A stretch of 64,000 bases of DNA from Dipteris shenzhenensis (Eukaryota; Polypodiophyta; Polypodiopsida; Gleicheniales): the NCBI GenBank assembly GCA_047967505.1, contig CM106538.1, one strand, 5' to 3'. Both the position numbers and the translations under genes were made by a program. Below are positions 1-10,770 of this stretch, in pieces; position 1 is the first letter of the stretch; each line of letters begins with the position of its first letter. A model generated the notes under the pieces. That model was not told the origin of the DNA. It searched no databases and saw only the letters and a list, made by a program, of their open reading frames with translations.

Positions 1-1140
1 ATAAAATCTTTATGAACATTATCATGTTCAATATAAGGATAGGAGCCAGCTCAATGGGTAGTCTTAAACAAATATAAATACTATTCGAATTTTAACCTTA
101 TGCAAAAGATTTTTTTTAAACACAAAGTAAAACTTGATTATACATATAGATGGGAATCAGGTCACCATGGTAAGTATGTATTTAGTAATTAAGTTGAAAA
201 TATTCCCTTAGAAAAATAGCTCAATCAACATAGTACCCATATTATATATCCAAAATTTATAAGATCTCATTCATACCATTAGATTGTTTTCATCACTTGT
301 CATGAGTACTAACCTCAATTGGCATTATGTATTTGGGTCAAAATAGTTTTTAGTATAGGATATAATGGAGCAATACATTTATGTAATATCTAGTGATCAT
401 AGTTTCTAATATAGGATAAAATGGAGCATAGAGTAATCTTGTCATTCAAAAATGATAATATACCTTCCTTGACCATATACAAGGATCATGCATTCATAAA
501 AAAAGTTAGTCATAAATTGCAATATAATGTGCCCATAATGCATGTACATTAAAACTTCACATGTTAGAATGTGAGAAAGGGAATAATTTAACTATGAAAT
601 CAGGGATCAATGTAGGAAATGGTCTTCTATGCACACATATATGCTAAGGGTTCATCTAATACAATATTGGAAATTGATGTGAGTATAAGTGTATGCATCC
701 ATCAGTGATGTATATGAGTGTATGCATCCATTTGTGATGTATATTGTTGTACTAATCCATGGTGCTTTACCGCTTGAGTTGTTTGTAGCGCAATTAATCA
801 CAACAATGTTGTATTTTTTAAAAGAAAAATGCCATAAAAATTTCATGCTGCAAAACACAAAAAAAAAAAAGGCATTTGTAGCATTAATCCAAGCATTTCC
901 TACAAGCAATCTCCATCCTTCCCTTTCCTGCTTACTCTTTTGGCCACCTCCACCCTCTTGTTGCCCTTCAAGACTGCCTCTTGCCTCCTCGCCTCCTTGC
1001 TTCCTCACCTCCTCACCTCCTTGCTTCTTTGCCTTCTCACCTCCTTGCATCATGCTTGTTGCTGGCAATTCCAAGGCTGTCCCTCCCCTCTACTCACGTC
1101 ATCCTTCTCCTCATTTTGGTGTCTCCAATGAATAGCTTGG
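1..1140. other. AT-rich spacer, no gene seen
   Basis: No recognisable gene. The stretch is AT-rich, has a poly-A run near 860, and a pyrimidine-rich low-complexity block at about 905-1060 made of repeated CTCCTTGC/CTCACCTC-type words. The reading frames across that block are composition artefacts (Ser/Leu/Pro-rich) with no domain. Confidence 0.6.
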
Positions 1141-1141
1141 G

Positions 1142-1340
1142 GGTCTTGTTTTTGGAGGGGGGAAGCATAAGAATGGCAACACCTTAATGCGCTGTCATTT
1201 TTCGTGCTTTTGCCACCCAAAAACAAGACCTGCAAATCCCTTGCTTAAGCTTGAATGAGCCTCTTGATTTTGGGCGTGTTAAGCCATCTTTGACCATCAT
1301 ACCCCCAAAATCAAGAGGCTCATTCAAGCTTAAGCAAGGG
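1142..1340. repeat. Two adjacent hairpin-forming inverted repeats
   Basis: The first hairpin has 14-bp perfect arms at 1142-1155 and 1217-1230 (GGTCTTGTTTTTGG and its complement), enclosing an ATGCGCTGTCATTTT segment. The second has perfect 37-bp arms at 1238-1274 and 1304-1340 with a 29-bp loop. Both use the same words as the large palindromic array downstream (GGTCTTGATTTTGGG, ATGCGCTG), so they are probably diverged members of one family. No coding capacity. Role unknown; the shape fits a MITE or foldback element. Confidence 0.85.
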
Positions 1341-1883
1341 CATTGCAAGTCCAGTAAATGAAATCAATCAGATTAGGAATTGGCAAACTCAATTTGGGAA
1401 TGGTCAGAAATACTTTGCCTTTGAATAATGCCTTGGATCATGGGATGGGGTCCCATGAACTTGCTACCTGTGATGACGAATGGCTCTACCCTCGACTAAA
1501 GGTGATGTGTGTAGTAGTAAAAGGATAGCCCTCATGGAATCTCTAAGGGGTCTTGAGTTTGGCCATGATTTGCACATTCTAGCACTTGAGCCATACATCA
1601 ATTTCCAACACTTGAGGCATATAGTGGCTTTGCCCACGCAACGTTTCCAGCTGCAATCCAAGCATCAAGCAATCTCATATTCTGTATCCAGAGACATCAT
1701 GAGGGGTAGAGCCTCTTTTTGGTAGTCTCACTAGCAATATGTATTGAAAAAAAAATGTATTCAATTATTATATTCTTCCTTGCTATGTGAATGCTCTTAA
1801 TGCATCCAAATTGTAGAACTACTTCAATACTACTTCTTAGTTATATTGTATAATAACCTCCATATGTATGCTCGTGAGACAAC
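1341..1883. other. No feature seen
   Basis: Unique-looking AT-rich sequence. Short reading frames occur on both strands (for example 1464-1725) but none shows a recognisable domain or coding bias. Confidence 0.5.
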
Positions 1884-1956
1884 AAAAAGAGACCTGGCAA
1901 CCCAAAAATGATAGCGCATTGATGCGCTGCCATTTTTGGGCTACCGGGCCTCTTTT
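1884..1956. repeat. Short imperfect palindrome with GCGCAT-TG-ATGCGC centre
   Basis: A 73-bp near-perfect palindrome. The left half (AAAAAGAGACCTGG...) is matched by the right half (...GGGCCTCTTTTT) around the centre GCGCATTGATGCGC. The symmetry continues weakly outward: GTGAGACAACAAAAAG on the left resembles the complement of the sequence ending near 1980. Its flank (GTCTC...CATAAGAACAAGCACTTGTG) is the spacer sequence found between the large palindromic units at 4.4, 5.2, 6.0 and 7.4 kb, so it belongs to that system. Confidence 0.8.
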
Positions 1957-2037
1957 TTAATGTCTCCTAAACATAAGAACAAGCACTTGTGTTCCTTACC
2001 TTTCTTTCCAATGGGGGTCTTGATTTTGGGGGTGTAT

Positions 2038-2495
2038 GCCAAAAATTGATAAACAACATTATTTGATGCATATACCTTTATTAAATCAATAAAATAGGCA
2101 TGAAAACATCTAAATTGGCTCTTGCCATTTGATTTGATGTATGACATGATCCCATTTGGATTTGTAATTCCAAAGATATGGGGTCTTACTTTTAGGGCTT
2201 GAATGCCTGAAATAGGTAGCGCGTGAATGTGCTGCCTATTTCATACATTTAGGCCTCAAAAGTAGGACCCCATGTAGGATGAAATGAGGTCCTACTTTTG
2301 AGGCCTAAATGCATGAAATAGGTAGCACATTGACAAGCTACCTATTTTAGGAATTCAGGCCCTAAAAGTAGGACCCCATATCTTTGGACTTACAAATCCC
2401 AATGGGATCATGTTCTATATCAAATCGAATGGCAAGAGCCAATTTAGATGGTTTTCATGCCTATTTTCTCCATCAATCAAAACTGTATGCATAAA
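2038..2495. repeat. Large nested palindrome, unit 1 (diverged)
   Basis: The left arm starts at GCCAAAAATTGATAAAC and is inverted on the right, ending at about CAAAACTGTATGCAT. The central turn is near 2266-2282 (CCATGTAGGATGAAATGAGG). Each arm also contains a ~95-bp palindrome with its own GCGCG-like core (around 2218-2233 and 2326-2338), here eroded to GCGCGTGAATGTGC and GCACATTGACAAGC. The most diverged of the six units; no protein is encoded. Confidence 0.85.
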
Positions 2496-2547
2496 TATAT
2501 ACATCAAGATATGCATCAATATATGCATCAATATATACATATGTATG

Positions 2548-2587
<40 letters not shown>

Positions 2588-2627
2588 CATTCATACATAC
2601 GTACATACATGTGTGTGTGTATACACA

Positions 2628-2669
<42 letters not shown>

Positions 2670-2686
2670 CACATATAGATATATAT
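2496..2686. repeat. Compound microsatellite (CATA/TA/CA)n
   Basis: A run of TATGCATCAA, (TA)n, CATA and (CA)n words directly following the right arm of palindrome unit 1. Tyr/His/Thr-repeat reading frames over it are artefacts. Confidence 0.9.
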
Positions 2687-3780
2687 GGGGGACGAGCATT
2701 TTCCGAGCGAAATCTTCCGAGCGTCCGAGCGAAGGAAAAAAAAAGCTTCCAACTATGCAAAAATATGACAAAAATGGATCAGAAGAAAACATAGTTTCAC
2801 TTAGAAATATGAAAAGTATTATAGGAATGCCTATTTTATACACGAATATTTATGTGAATCTTTGGGAATGGTGAGAACATAATGGGATGGCTTTTGAAGA
2901 AACCCACATGTAGAGTAGACTTCTCTATGAAAATTCCCTTATGATCCTTCTTACAACTTTTTACTTAATAGGGGGTGACATTGAAAAACGTCTCTCAACC
3001 TATCTTCATGAAAGGGTTTCTCCAAAGAAAACTCATTGAAGCAAGCCATCAAGGTAGTTTCGCCAGCGAAACCCCTTTGAACAAGGTCTTTCAAGGTAGT
3101 TTCGCTGGCGAAACTACCTTGGACAGCACTTTTAAAAGTGACATAACTTTCACATCCAATGTCCAAATATAGTCATTCAGCCACTCAAATTGATCGGAAA
3201 ACCCCATTTGAGCACATCTATGGGGTTATATTTTGGAAAACCTTGCATATATAGTATTAAATATTACATGTATTTTATGAGAGTGATATATAAGCCCAAG
3301 TTAATACTTATTTACAGTAATTTAAACTTCTTTAGAAACATGTCCATAAATATCTTGTTATTAATACTATAAAAACACTTGAAAGATATTGCCATATGAT
3401 ATAAATGTGTTTAATAAGTAATTATTTATGTATAATATTATTATATTGAGAGTGATTATGAGGGACATTTCTTAAATGAATTATTTTTCAATACTTTTTA
3501 AAGGTAATAACAAGGGTACAAAGGGATGTCTATCAGTAAGAAGATTTATGTGATGTAAAAATGAATGAGTGACTAGTCTGTATAATTTTATGATAAAGGG
3601 ATCTAGTTCTAATGAAAATAAAAATGTAAAAACCATGTTTCCTAAAGAAATACTATTTTTAAAATCTCTTGAAAAACACGCTCGTATAAACTTGCTCATA
3701 GGTTTTTGCTCGTAAAATTGACGCATCCATATATATGTATGTATATAAATACATATATACATACATACATCAAAATGGGG
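2687..3780. other. Spacer interrupting the array; contains a short repeat with hairpin
   Basis: This ~1.1-kb segment separates units 1 and 2 and is absent between the later units, so it may be an insertion. At 3051-3121 the phrase AAGGTAGTTTCGC occurs twice. The second copy forms a hairpin with 14-bp perfect arms (3092-3105 and 3108-3121) and a 2-bp loop. Related words CCGAGCGAAA/CCGAGCGAAGG lie at 2698-2732. Remaining sequence is AT-rich with no supported gene; a CATA microsatellite is at about 3726-3772. Confidence 0.55.
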
Positions 3781-3802
3781 GTCTTGATTTTGGGGGGAGG
3801 TA

Positions 3803-4267
3803 TGCCAAAAATTGATAAACAACATTATTTGATGAATATAGTTTTAGTTGATGGAGAAAATGGACATGAAAACCATCTAAATTGGATCTTGCTATTCGAT
3901 TTGATATATGACATGACCCCACTCGGATATACAAGTCCAAAGATACAAGGTGCTACTTTTAGGGTCTGAATGCCTAAAATAGGTGGCGCGTTAACGCACT
4001 GCCTATTTCGTGCATTTAGGCCTCAAAAGTAGGACCCCATTGGCAACACAATGGGGTCCTACTTTTGAGGCCTAAATGCATGAAATAGGCAGCGTGTTAA
4101 CGCGCTGCCTATTTCAGGCATTCAGGCCCTAAAAGTAGGACCCCGTATCTTTGGACTTACAAATCTAAATGGGGTCATATCATATATCGAATCAAACGAC
4201 AAGAGCCAATTTAGATGACTTTCATGTCCATTTTCTCCATATATCAAAATTGTATGCATCAATATAT
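3803..4267. repeat. Large nested palindrome, unit 2
   Basis: Arms of about 230 bp, symmetrical about a turn at 4037-4054. That turn reads GGCAACACAA, the reverse complement of the turn in units 3-6, so the central loop is flipped in this copy. Inner palindromes are centred on GCGCGTTAACGCAC (3986-3999) and GCGTGTTAACGCGC (4092-4105). Flanked by GGGGGTCTTGATTTTGGGG on the left and by a microsatellite on the right. Confidence 0.92.
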
Positions 4268-4322
4268 ACATCAATATATACATATATGCATCAACATATA
4301 CATACATACATACATATATATA

Positions 4323-4358
<36 letters not shown>

Positions 4359-4402
4359 TGTATGTACATGCATATATATACATACATACATACATACAAA
4401 CA
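4268..4402. repeat. CATA/TA/TATG microsatellite
   Basis: (TACA)n, (TA)n and (TATG)n tracts immediately after unit 2, followed by the conserved spacer that contains AAGAACAAGCACTTGTGTTC. Confidence 0.9.
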
Positions 4403-4518
4403 TCAAAAGTAAGACCCCATTGGTTTCCCATGTCATGCATTTTGTTGTCTCATGAGCATAAGAACAAGCACTTGTGTTCTTTACCTTTCTTTGCAATGGG
4501 GGTCTTGATTTTGGGGGG

Positions 4519-4975
4519 GTATGCTAAACATTATTTGATGAATATAGTTTTAGTTGATGGAGAAAATGGACATGAAAACCATCTAAAGTGGATCTTTCCG
4601 TTCGATTTGATATATGACATGACCCCATTTGGATATGCAAGTCCAAAGATACGGGGTACTACTTTTAGGGCCTGAATGCCTACAATAGGCAGCGCGTTAA
4701 CGCGCTCCCTATTTCATGCATTTAGGCCTCAAAAGTAGGACCTCATTGTGTTGCCAATGGGGTCCTACTTTTAAGGCCTAAATGCATGAAATAGGCAGCG
4801 CGTTAACGCGCTGCCTATTTCAGGCATTCAGGCCCTAAAAGTAGGACCCCGTATCTTTGGACTTACAAATCCAAATGGGGTCATGCCATATATCAAATCA
4901 AACGGCAAGAGCCAGTTTAGATGATTTTCACGTCCATTTTCTCCATATATCAAAATTGTATGCATCAATATATAC
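4519..4975. repeat. Large nested palindrome, unit 3
   Basis: Turn at about 4742-4760 (ATTGTGTTGCCAAT). Two inner palindromes span about 4653-4742 and 4758-4850 with perfect 14-bp cores GCGCGTTAACGCGC at 4692-4705 and 4798-4811. The symmetry around the second core extends to about 32 bp without mismatch. The left arm has a short deletion at its start compared with other units. Confidence 0.93.
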
Positions 4976-4991
4976 ATATATGCATCAACAT

Positions 4992-5072
<81 letters not shown>

Positions 5073-5117
5073 TGTATGTACATGCATATATAGACATACA
5101 TACATACATACAAACAT
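4976..5117. repeat. TA/CATA/TATG microsatellite
   Basis: Same position relative to the palindrome as in the other units; mostly (TA)n then (TATG)n and (CATA)n. Confidence 0.9.
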
Positions 5118-5237
5118 CAAAATTAAGACCCCATTGGTTTCCCATGTCATGCATTTTGTTGTCTCATGAGCATAAGAACAAGCACTTGTGTTCTTTACCT
5201 TTCTTTGCAATGGAGGTCTTGATTTTGGGGGGGTATG

Positions 5238-5700
5238 CCAAAAATTGATCAACAAAATTATTTGATGAATATAGTTTTAGTTGATGGAGAAAATGGACAT
5301 GCAAACCATCTAAATTGGATCTTGCCGTTCGATTTGATATATGACATGACCCCATTTGGATATGCAAGTCCAAAGATACGGGGTACTACTTTTAGGGCCT
5401 GAATGCCTAAAATAGGCAGCGCGTTAATGCGCTGTCTATTTCATGCATTTAGGCCTCAAAACTAGGACCCCATTGTGTTGCCAATGGGGTCCTACTTTGG
5501 AGGTCTAAATGCATGAAATAGGTAGCGCGTTAATGCGCTGCCTATTTTAGGCATTCAGGCCCTAAAAGTAGGACCCCATATCTTTGGACTTACAAATCCA
5601 AATGGGATCATGTCATATATCAAATCGAACGACAAGAGCCAATTTAGATGGTTTTTATGTCCATTTTCTCCATATATCAAAATTGTATGCATCAATATAT
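5238..5700. repeat. Large nested palindrome, unit 4
   Basis: Turn at about 5469-5488. Both cores carry the same change, GCGCGTTAATGCGC (5419-5432 and 5525-5538), in which the palindrome centre is shifted by one C-to-T substitution. A shared change in both cores suggests conversion between the two halves of the unit; that is inference. Confidence 0.92.
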
Positions 5701-5920
5701 ACATCAATATATACATATATGCATCAACATATACATATACATATACATATATATATATATATACATACACACACACACACACACACACGCACGCACACAC
5801 ACACACACACACACATACACACACACACACACACATACACACACACACACACACATACATACATATATAGATATATATGTATGTATATACATACATATAT
5901 ACATAATTACATACATACAG
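5701..5920. repeat. Long compound microsatellite, mostly (CA)n
   Basis: (CATA)n, (TA)n and about 100 bp of (CA)n with occasional CG and TA interruptions. The longest of the spacer microsatellites. Confidence 0.92.
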
Positions 5921-6040
5921 CAAAATTAAGACCCCATTGGTTGCCTATTTCATGCATTTTGTTGTCTCATGAGCATAAGAACAAGCACTTGTGTTCCTTA
6001 CCTTTCTTTGTAATGGGGGTCTTGATTTTGGGGGAGGTAT

Positions 6041-6505
6041 GCCAAAAATTGATAAACACCATTATTTGATGAATATAGTTTTAGTTGATGGAGAAAATGG
6101 ACATGCAAACCATCTAAATTGGATCTTGCCATTCGATTTGATATATGACATGACCCCATTCGGATATGCAAGTCCAAATATGCAGGGTGCTACTTTTAGG
6201 ACCTAAATGCCTAAAATAGGCAGCGCGTTAACGCGCTCCCTATTTCATGCATTTAGGCCTCAAAAGTAGGACCCCATTGTGTTGCCAATGGGGTCCTACT
6301 TTTGAGGCCTAAATGCATGAAATAGGCAGCGCGTTAACGCGCTGCCTATTTCAAGCATTCAGGCCCTAAAAGTAGGACCCCATATCTTTGGGCTTACAAA
6401 TCCAAATGGGGTCATGTCATATATCAAATCAAACGGCAAGAGCCAGTTTAGATGATTTTCATGTCCATTTTCTCCATATATCAAAATTGTATGCATCAAT
6501 ATATA
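6041..6505. repeat. Large nested palindrome, unit 5
   Basis: Turn at about 6274-6292 (ATTGTGTTGCCAAT). Cores GCGCGTTAACGCGC at 6223-6236 and 6329-6342 are both perfect. Outer arms match each other over about 230 bp with few mismatches. Confidence 0.93.
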
Positions 6506-6554
6506 CATATATGCATCAACATATACATACATATGTATATATATATATATATAG

Positions 6555-6589
<35 letters not shown>

Positions 6590-6628
6590 TGTACATGCAT
6601 ATATATACATACATACATACATACAAAC
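6506..6628. repeat. CATA/TA/TATG microsatellite
   Basis: Follows unit 5. The usual spacer after it is truncated: the AAGAACAAGCACTTG part is missing and the sequence passes directly to the left arm of unit 6. Confidence 0.9.
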
Positions 6629-6676
6629 ATCAAAAGTAAGACCCCATTGGTTTCCCATGTCATGAATGCATTTTGT

Positions 6677-7138
6677 TGAAAAATTGATCAACAACATTAT
6701 TTGATGAATATAGTTTTGGTTGATGGAGAAAATGGACATGAAAACCATCTAAATTGGATCTTGCCGTTTGATTTGATATATGACATTACCCCATTTGGAT
6801 ATGCAAGTCCAAAGATACGGGGTACTACTTTTAGGGCCTGAATGCCTAAAATAGGTAGCGCGTTAACGCGCTCCCTATTTCATGCATTTAGGCCTCAAAA
6901 GTAGGACCCCATTGTGTTGCCAATGGGGTCCTACTTTTGAGGCCTAAATGCATGAAATAGGCAGCGTGTTAACGCACTGCCTATTTTAGGCATTCAGGCC
7001 CTAAAAGTAGGACCCCATATCTTTGGACTTACAAATCCAAATAGGATCATGTCATATATCAAATCGAACAACAAGAACCAATTTAGATGGTTTTCATGTC
7101 CATTTTCTCCATATATCAAAATTGTATGCATCAATATA
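6677..7138. repeat. Large nested palindrome, unit 6
   Basis: Turn at about 6908-6926. Cores are GCGCGTTAACGCGC (6858-6871) and GCGTGTTAACGCAC (6964-6977); the second remains self-complementary because both sides changed (CGTG and CACG), which looks like compensatory change preserving the palindrome. Confidence 0.92.
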
Positions 7139-7177
7139 TACATATATGCATCAACATATACATATACACATATACAT

Positions 7178-7242
<65 letters not shown>

Positions 7243-7322
7243 TATATACACACACAGACATATATATATATATGTATGCATGTATGTATGTACATACATA
7301 TATACATACATACATACAAACA
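7139..7322. repeat. CATA/CA/TA microsatellite
   Basis: Compound microsatellite after unit 6, followed by another copy of the conserved spacer (about 7323-7440). Confidence 0.9.
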
Positions 7323-7439
7323 TCAAAAGTAAGACCCCATTGGTTGCCTATGTCATGCATTTTGTTGTTTCATGAGCATAAGAACAAGCACTTGTGTTCC
7401 TTACCTTTCTTTGCAATGGGGGTCTTGATTTTGGTGGGG

Positions 7440-7559
7440 TATGCCAAAAATTGATCAACAACATTATTTGATGCATATAGTTTTAGTAGTTTTAGTACAC
7501 ATACATACATACATGTGTGTGTGTGTGTACATACATACATGGATGCATGCATGCATGCA

Positions 7560-7590
<31 letters not shown>

Positions 7591-7620
7591 TGATGCATAT
7601 AGTTTTACTAGATGGGGAAA
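7440..7620. repeat. Truncated palindrome start plus CATA/TGCA microsatellite
   Basis: Begins like a seventh unit (GCCAAAAATTGATCAACAAC, then GATGCATATAGTTTTAG) but breaks off at about 7490 into a (CATA)n/(TGTG)n/(TGCA)n tract ending near 7590. A second piece of the arm (GATGCATATAGTTTTACTAG) follows. The array ends here. Confidence 0.8.
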
Positions 7621-7722
7621 ATAGGCCCCACTCCTATTTTTGTGGAGAGACACAACTAGACAAATAGAGCAAGTCCAAGGGGTTGCTAGGGACACCCCCC
7701 CGCAAAGGGAGATGCCCGGTAT

Positions 7723-8204
7723 GCAATTTTAGCACCAATTTTGGGATGTAAGCTACATAGTCATGTCGAAAAAAAGTTGTCAATTCTTGCATTAAATGTA
7801 GGGTGGTGAATATATCCTATTCCGTCATGGGGCCGGAGAAGACGGAGGCAAAAAATTGAACCTCCAAAAAGACTTCTTTTACCGGTCTATGGGGACCGGC
7901 TCTTACTAGTGTTGAGAGTGGACAAGACAGCTACCGTTGGTGTGATATGGGAATCTCCCAGTCTGCAATTTTAGCACCAAGTTTGAGATGTAAACTACAT
8001 AGTCAAGTCCAAAAAAGTTGTGTCGATTCTTGCATTAAATGTACGGTGATGAATATATCCTATTTTATCATGGGGCCTGCAGAAGACGGAGGGAAAAAAT
8101 TGAACCTCCAAAAAGACTTCTTTTACCGGTCTATGGGGCCTAGCTCTTACTAGCATTGAGAGTGGACAAGATAGCTACCGCTAGTGTGATATGGGAATCT
8201 CCAA
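7723..8204. repeat. Tandem duplication, two ~242-bp copies
   Basis: Copy 1 (7723-7960) and copy 2 (7965-8204) both start GCAATTTTAGCACCAA and end GTGATATGGGAATCTCC. They share an internal block ACCTCCAAAAAGACTTCTTT and a CTATGGGG.CC motif. Divergence is visible but low. No protein is supported. Confidence 0.92.
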
Positions 8205-10182
8205 GTCTCAAGTTTTGGGGTACATGAAATTAGATCATGCTAACGGTAACTGTAAGAGGTTCCAAAGGCAGGCAACATTCTTCATCGTAGCTAACTCAAA
8301 TGCAAGGTAGTGAAAATGCCAGGAGAGTTTCTAGGTAGCATTGATTTTGGGAAGGGATATGATGATACTTTGTTGTGTTATGTAGGATATTAATTTCCAT
8401 TAAATTTGGGACATGTTAGATATAACTTCATAAAATCCTAAGTCATGAAATTAATACATTACAAGTTCAAGCATAGATAATAGTCGTGAAGTTAATGCAT
8501 TAAATATTCAAGCCTAAAGAAGAATTAATCAAGACCTAGTGCACCGTACCAGAGACTTTGGCCTTACCCTCATTCCATAGACTTGCCAACATAAGGCCAA
8601 AATTTTCATTCTTAAGAATATGTGGAAAGACCTTACATTTGTCCCACTTTTGGCAAAAAAGATTTCATTCTAAAGAATAGGTGGAGTGAAATTGTGTTTG
8701 ATAAATATAAATCAATGCTCAAGTTTGGACATAAATAAAGGTATCCTTTTGAAGATATTGGAACACATGAGAGAAATAATATTGAAGATACATGAATTTT
8801 TAGACATACTATTAAAGACAAATGAACATATAATGGATGAAATCCTATTGATGATACATGAATTTTCAATAGAACTATTATTCAAAGATTTGATGGATTG
8901 AATGTAGCTTTAATACATTATCCCTTTTACAAGGGTGTTTGATTTTGAGGCTTGAAACATAAGAATGAATCTGTGTTGAAGCCTAGTGGTTTGTTAAGGA
9001 TATGTGAAACTTAAAGTAAAAGTACTTACAATGGAAGGGATTATATCAAGATCCTATTAAGGACATGTGAACATATAGTAGAATAATTCTACATAAAATC
9101 AGTGGATCAAACTTAATGGCTCAAAAGCAAAAAAGGATGATGGTGCAACCTAGGGGCTACTCTACGGCACTATGGCAGCAATTTTTGTAGTTACTATCAA
9201 AGGAAGTGTAACTTTTTTGTCAAGGAAAGAGACGCGAACCACTCCACATGACCTAGGTTGCACCGACTTGTTTCTTTCATGGATAAAAAGTGACCCTTAG
9301 GTGATGCTATAGCACTCCCTTTTTTGGTCCATTATTATAGCACAATTGGGGCCTTTTGACCTAATACTAGCTACCCATCAAATATTTGTTGTAGATGTTA
9401 GGGGTAATTACCAAACTACTAGTGGTAGTTTTATCACCACCATTAGTAATTTTATTTGAGTGTTCCTTAATGGTAGTTCTCCTACTACTACATACAATAT
9501 TACCAATAGTAGTCCTAATCCCAATGATAGTACACATAATATTATTACGACCATCCAACTTTAATCATCACTATATCTATGAATGCATATATATAGGTCT
9601 ATCTATATCTATACCTATTTATTCCTCATCCAATATGTTTGCATTTATTTTTGGTGCTTTGCTTACTTTGAAACTAAAGATAATGTGATTTCATTATTGT
9701 TTGCATTCTTGTCAAACATGAGGAGCTGGAATGCATAAGAGTTGGGAGGCACATTATAATTTCTGTGCAGATTTGAGCCATTGAATAGCCTATTGATTCT
9801 GATTGTTTTCTTTCTTATTAAATCCTTAATTTGTTTATTTCACACCGAACATCGCCATATCAATTCATATTTTTTTTGTTCTAGTAATGTCCTATCGTAG
9901 CATAGTCTAGGGTTGATCATACAAGATAAATGGGTGCTCACATTTAATATATTTTTGAGAGTCAGACGATAGTGGATGTAGACTACAAAATCATCACTTT
10001 GAAGAAATTTGGCAAGATTCTTCTGATAGAAGGAATAATTTGTATTGCACTAACAATGAAAGAAAATTATCAAAAGGTTGATACAAGGCTCAAAATCACA
10101 CTGGTGCTACTAGGCTTAATAGTCGTAGGCTAGTAGTAGTACTAGTGTATTTACTAAGTAGTGTGTGTGCCTCTCCTCATTA
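8205..10182. other. No gene seen
   Basis: AT-rich intergenic sequence. Short frames at 8633-8901 and 9367-9688 have low-complexity translations and no motif. A weak repeated phrase (GAAGATA..GAA.ACATGA) lies around 8750-8860. Confidence 0.5.
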
Positions 10183-10346
10183 AAATTCATAGTCTTCAAA
10201 AATATATAATACATAAGTCAAAATATTCTAATTAGTTTTATCATCCTAATGTTGAAACTGACTTAAATTCATAGTCTTCAAAAAGGTATAATACATAAGT
10301 CAAAATATTCCAATTAGTTTTATTGTCCTCATGTTGAAACTGACTT
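10183..10346. repeat. Tandem duplication, 2 x 82 bp
   Basis: Copies at 10183-10264 and 10265-10346 abut exactly and differ at only a few positions. Each starts AAATTCATAGTCTTCAAAAA and ends GTTGAAACTGACTT. Confidence 0.93.
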
Positions 10347-10395
10347 TCTCTTCCTTCGTCTCCTATGAGCTTCAAACCTTTAATCCATTAATCTC

Positions 10396-10770
10396 TCAAA
10401 TAGTAAGAATGGTCTTGTATTAAGAGGCGATGATATCTAAAGTGATCTACAAATACTAAGAATGGTCTTATATTAAGAGGTGATGATATCTCAAGTGTTA
10501 CACAAACCGTAAGAATGGTTTTGTATTAAAAGGTGATGATATCTCAAGTGTTCTACAAATAGTAAGAATGGTTCAAGTGTTCTACAAAAGTATTAGGTAC
10601 CTCTTAGTGGCTAAAGGGAAGGAGTGATGATATCTCAAGTGTTCTACAAATAGTAAGAATGGTCTTGTATTAAGAGGTGATGATATTACAAGTGTTCTAC
10701 AAATAGTAATAATGGTTTTGTATTAGGAGGTGATGATATCTCAAGTGTTCTATAAAACTATTAGATACCT
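10396..10770. repeat. Minisatellite, ~58-bp units
   Basis: At least five diverged units built from TAGTAAGAATGGTCTTGTA, TTAAGAGGTGATGATATC and TCAAGTGTTCTACAAA, with two longer units that also include TATTAG.TACCTCTTAGTGG. No coding potential. Confidence 0.88.

Noticed and set aside
652-1235. Overlapping frames in the pyrimidine-rich block
   Set aside because: Low-complexity composition open on both strands; no domain, no conserved start.
2410-2874. Tyr/His/Thr- or Val/Cys-repeat reading frames across the microsatellites (also 4.2-5.9 kb and 7.0-7.5 kb)
   Set aside because: They are translations of (CATA)n, (TA)n and (CA)n in several frames and both strands, with no real protein.
2038-7140. 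CRISPR-like array
   Set aside because: Units are long inverted repeats with microsatellite spacers in a plant genome; there are no short identical repeats with unique spacers and no cas genes.
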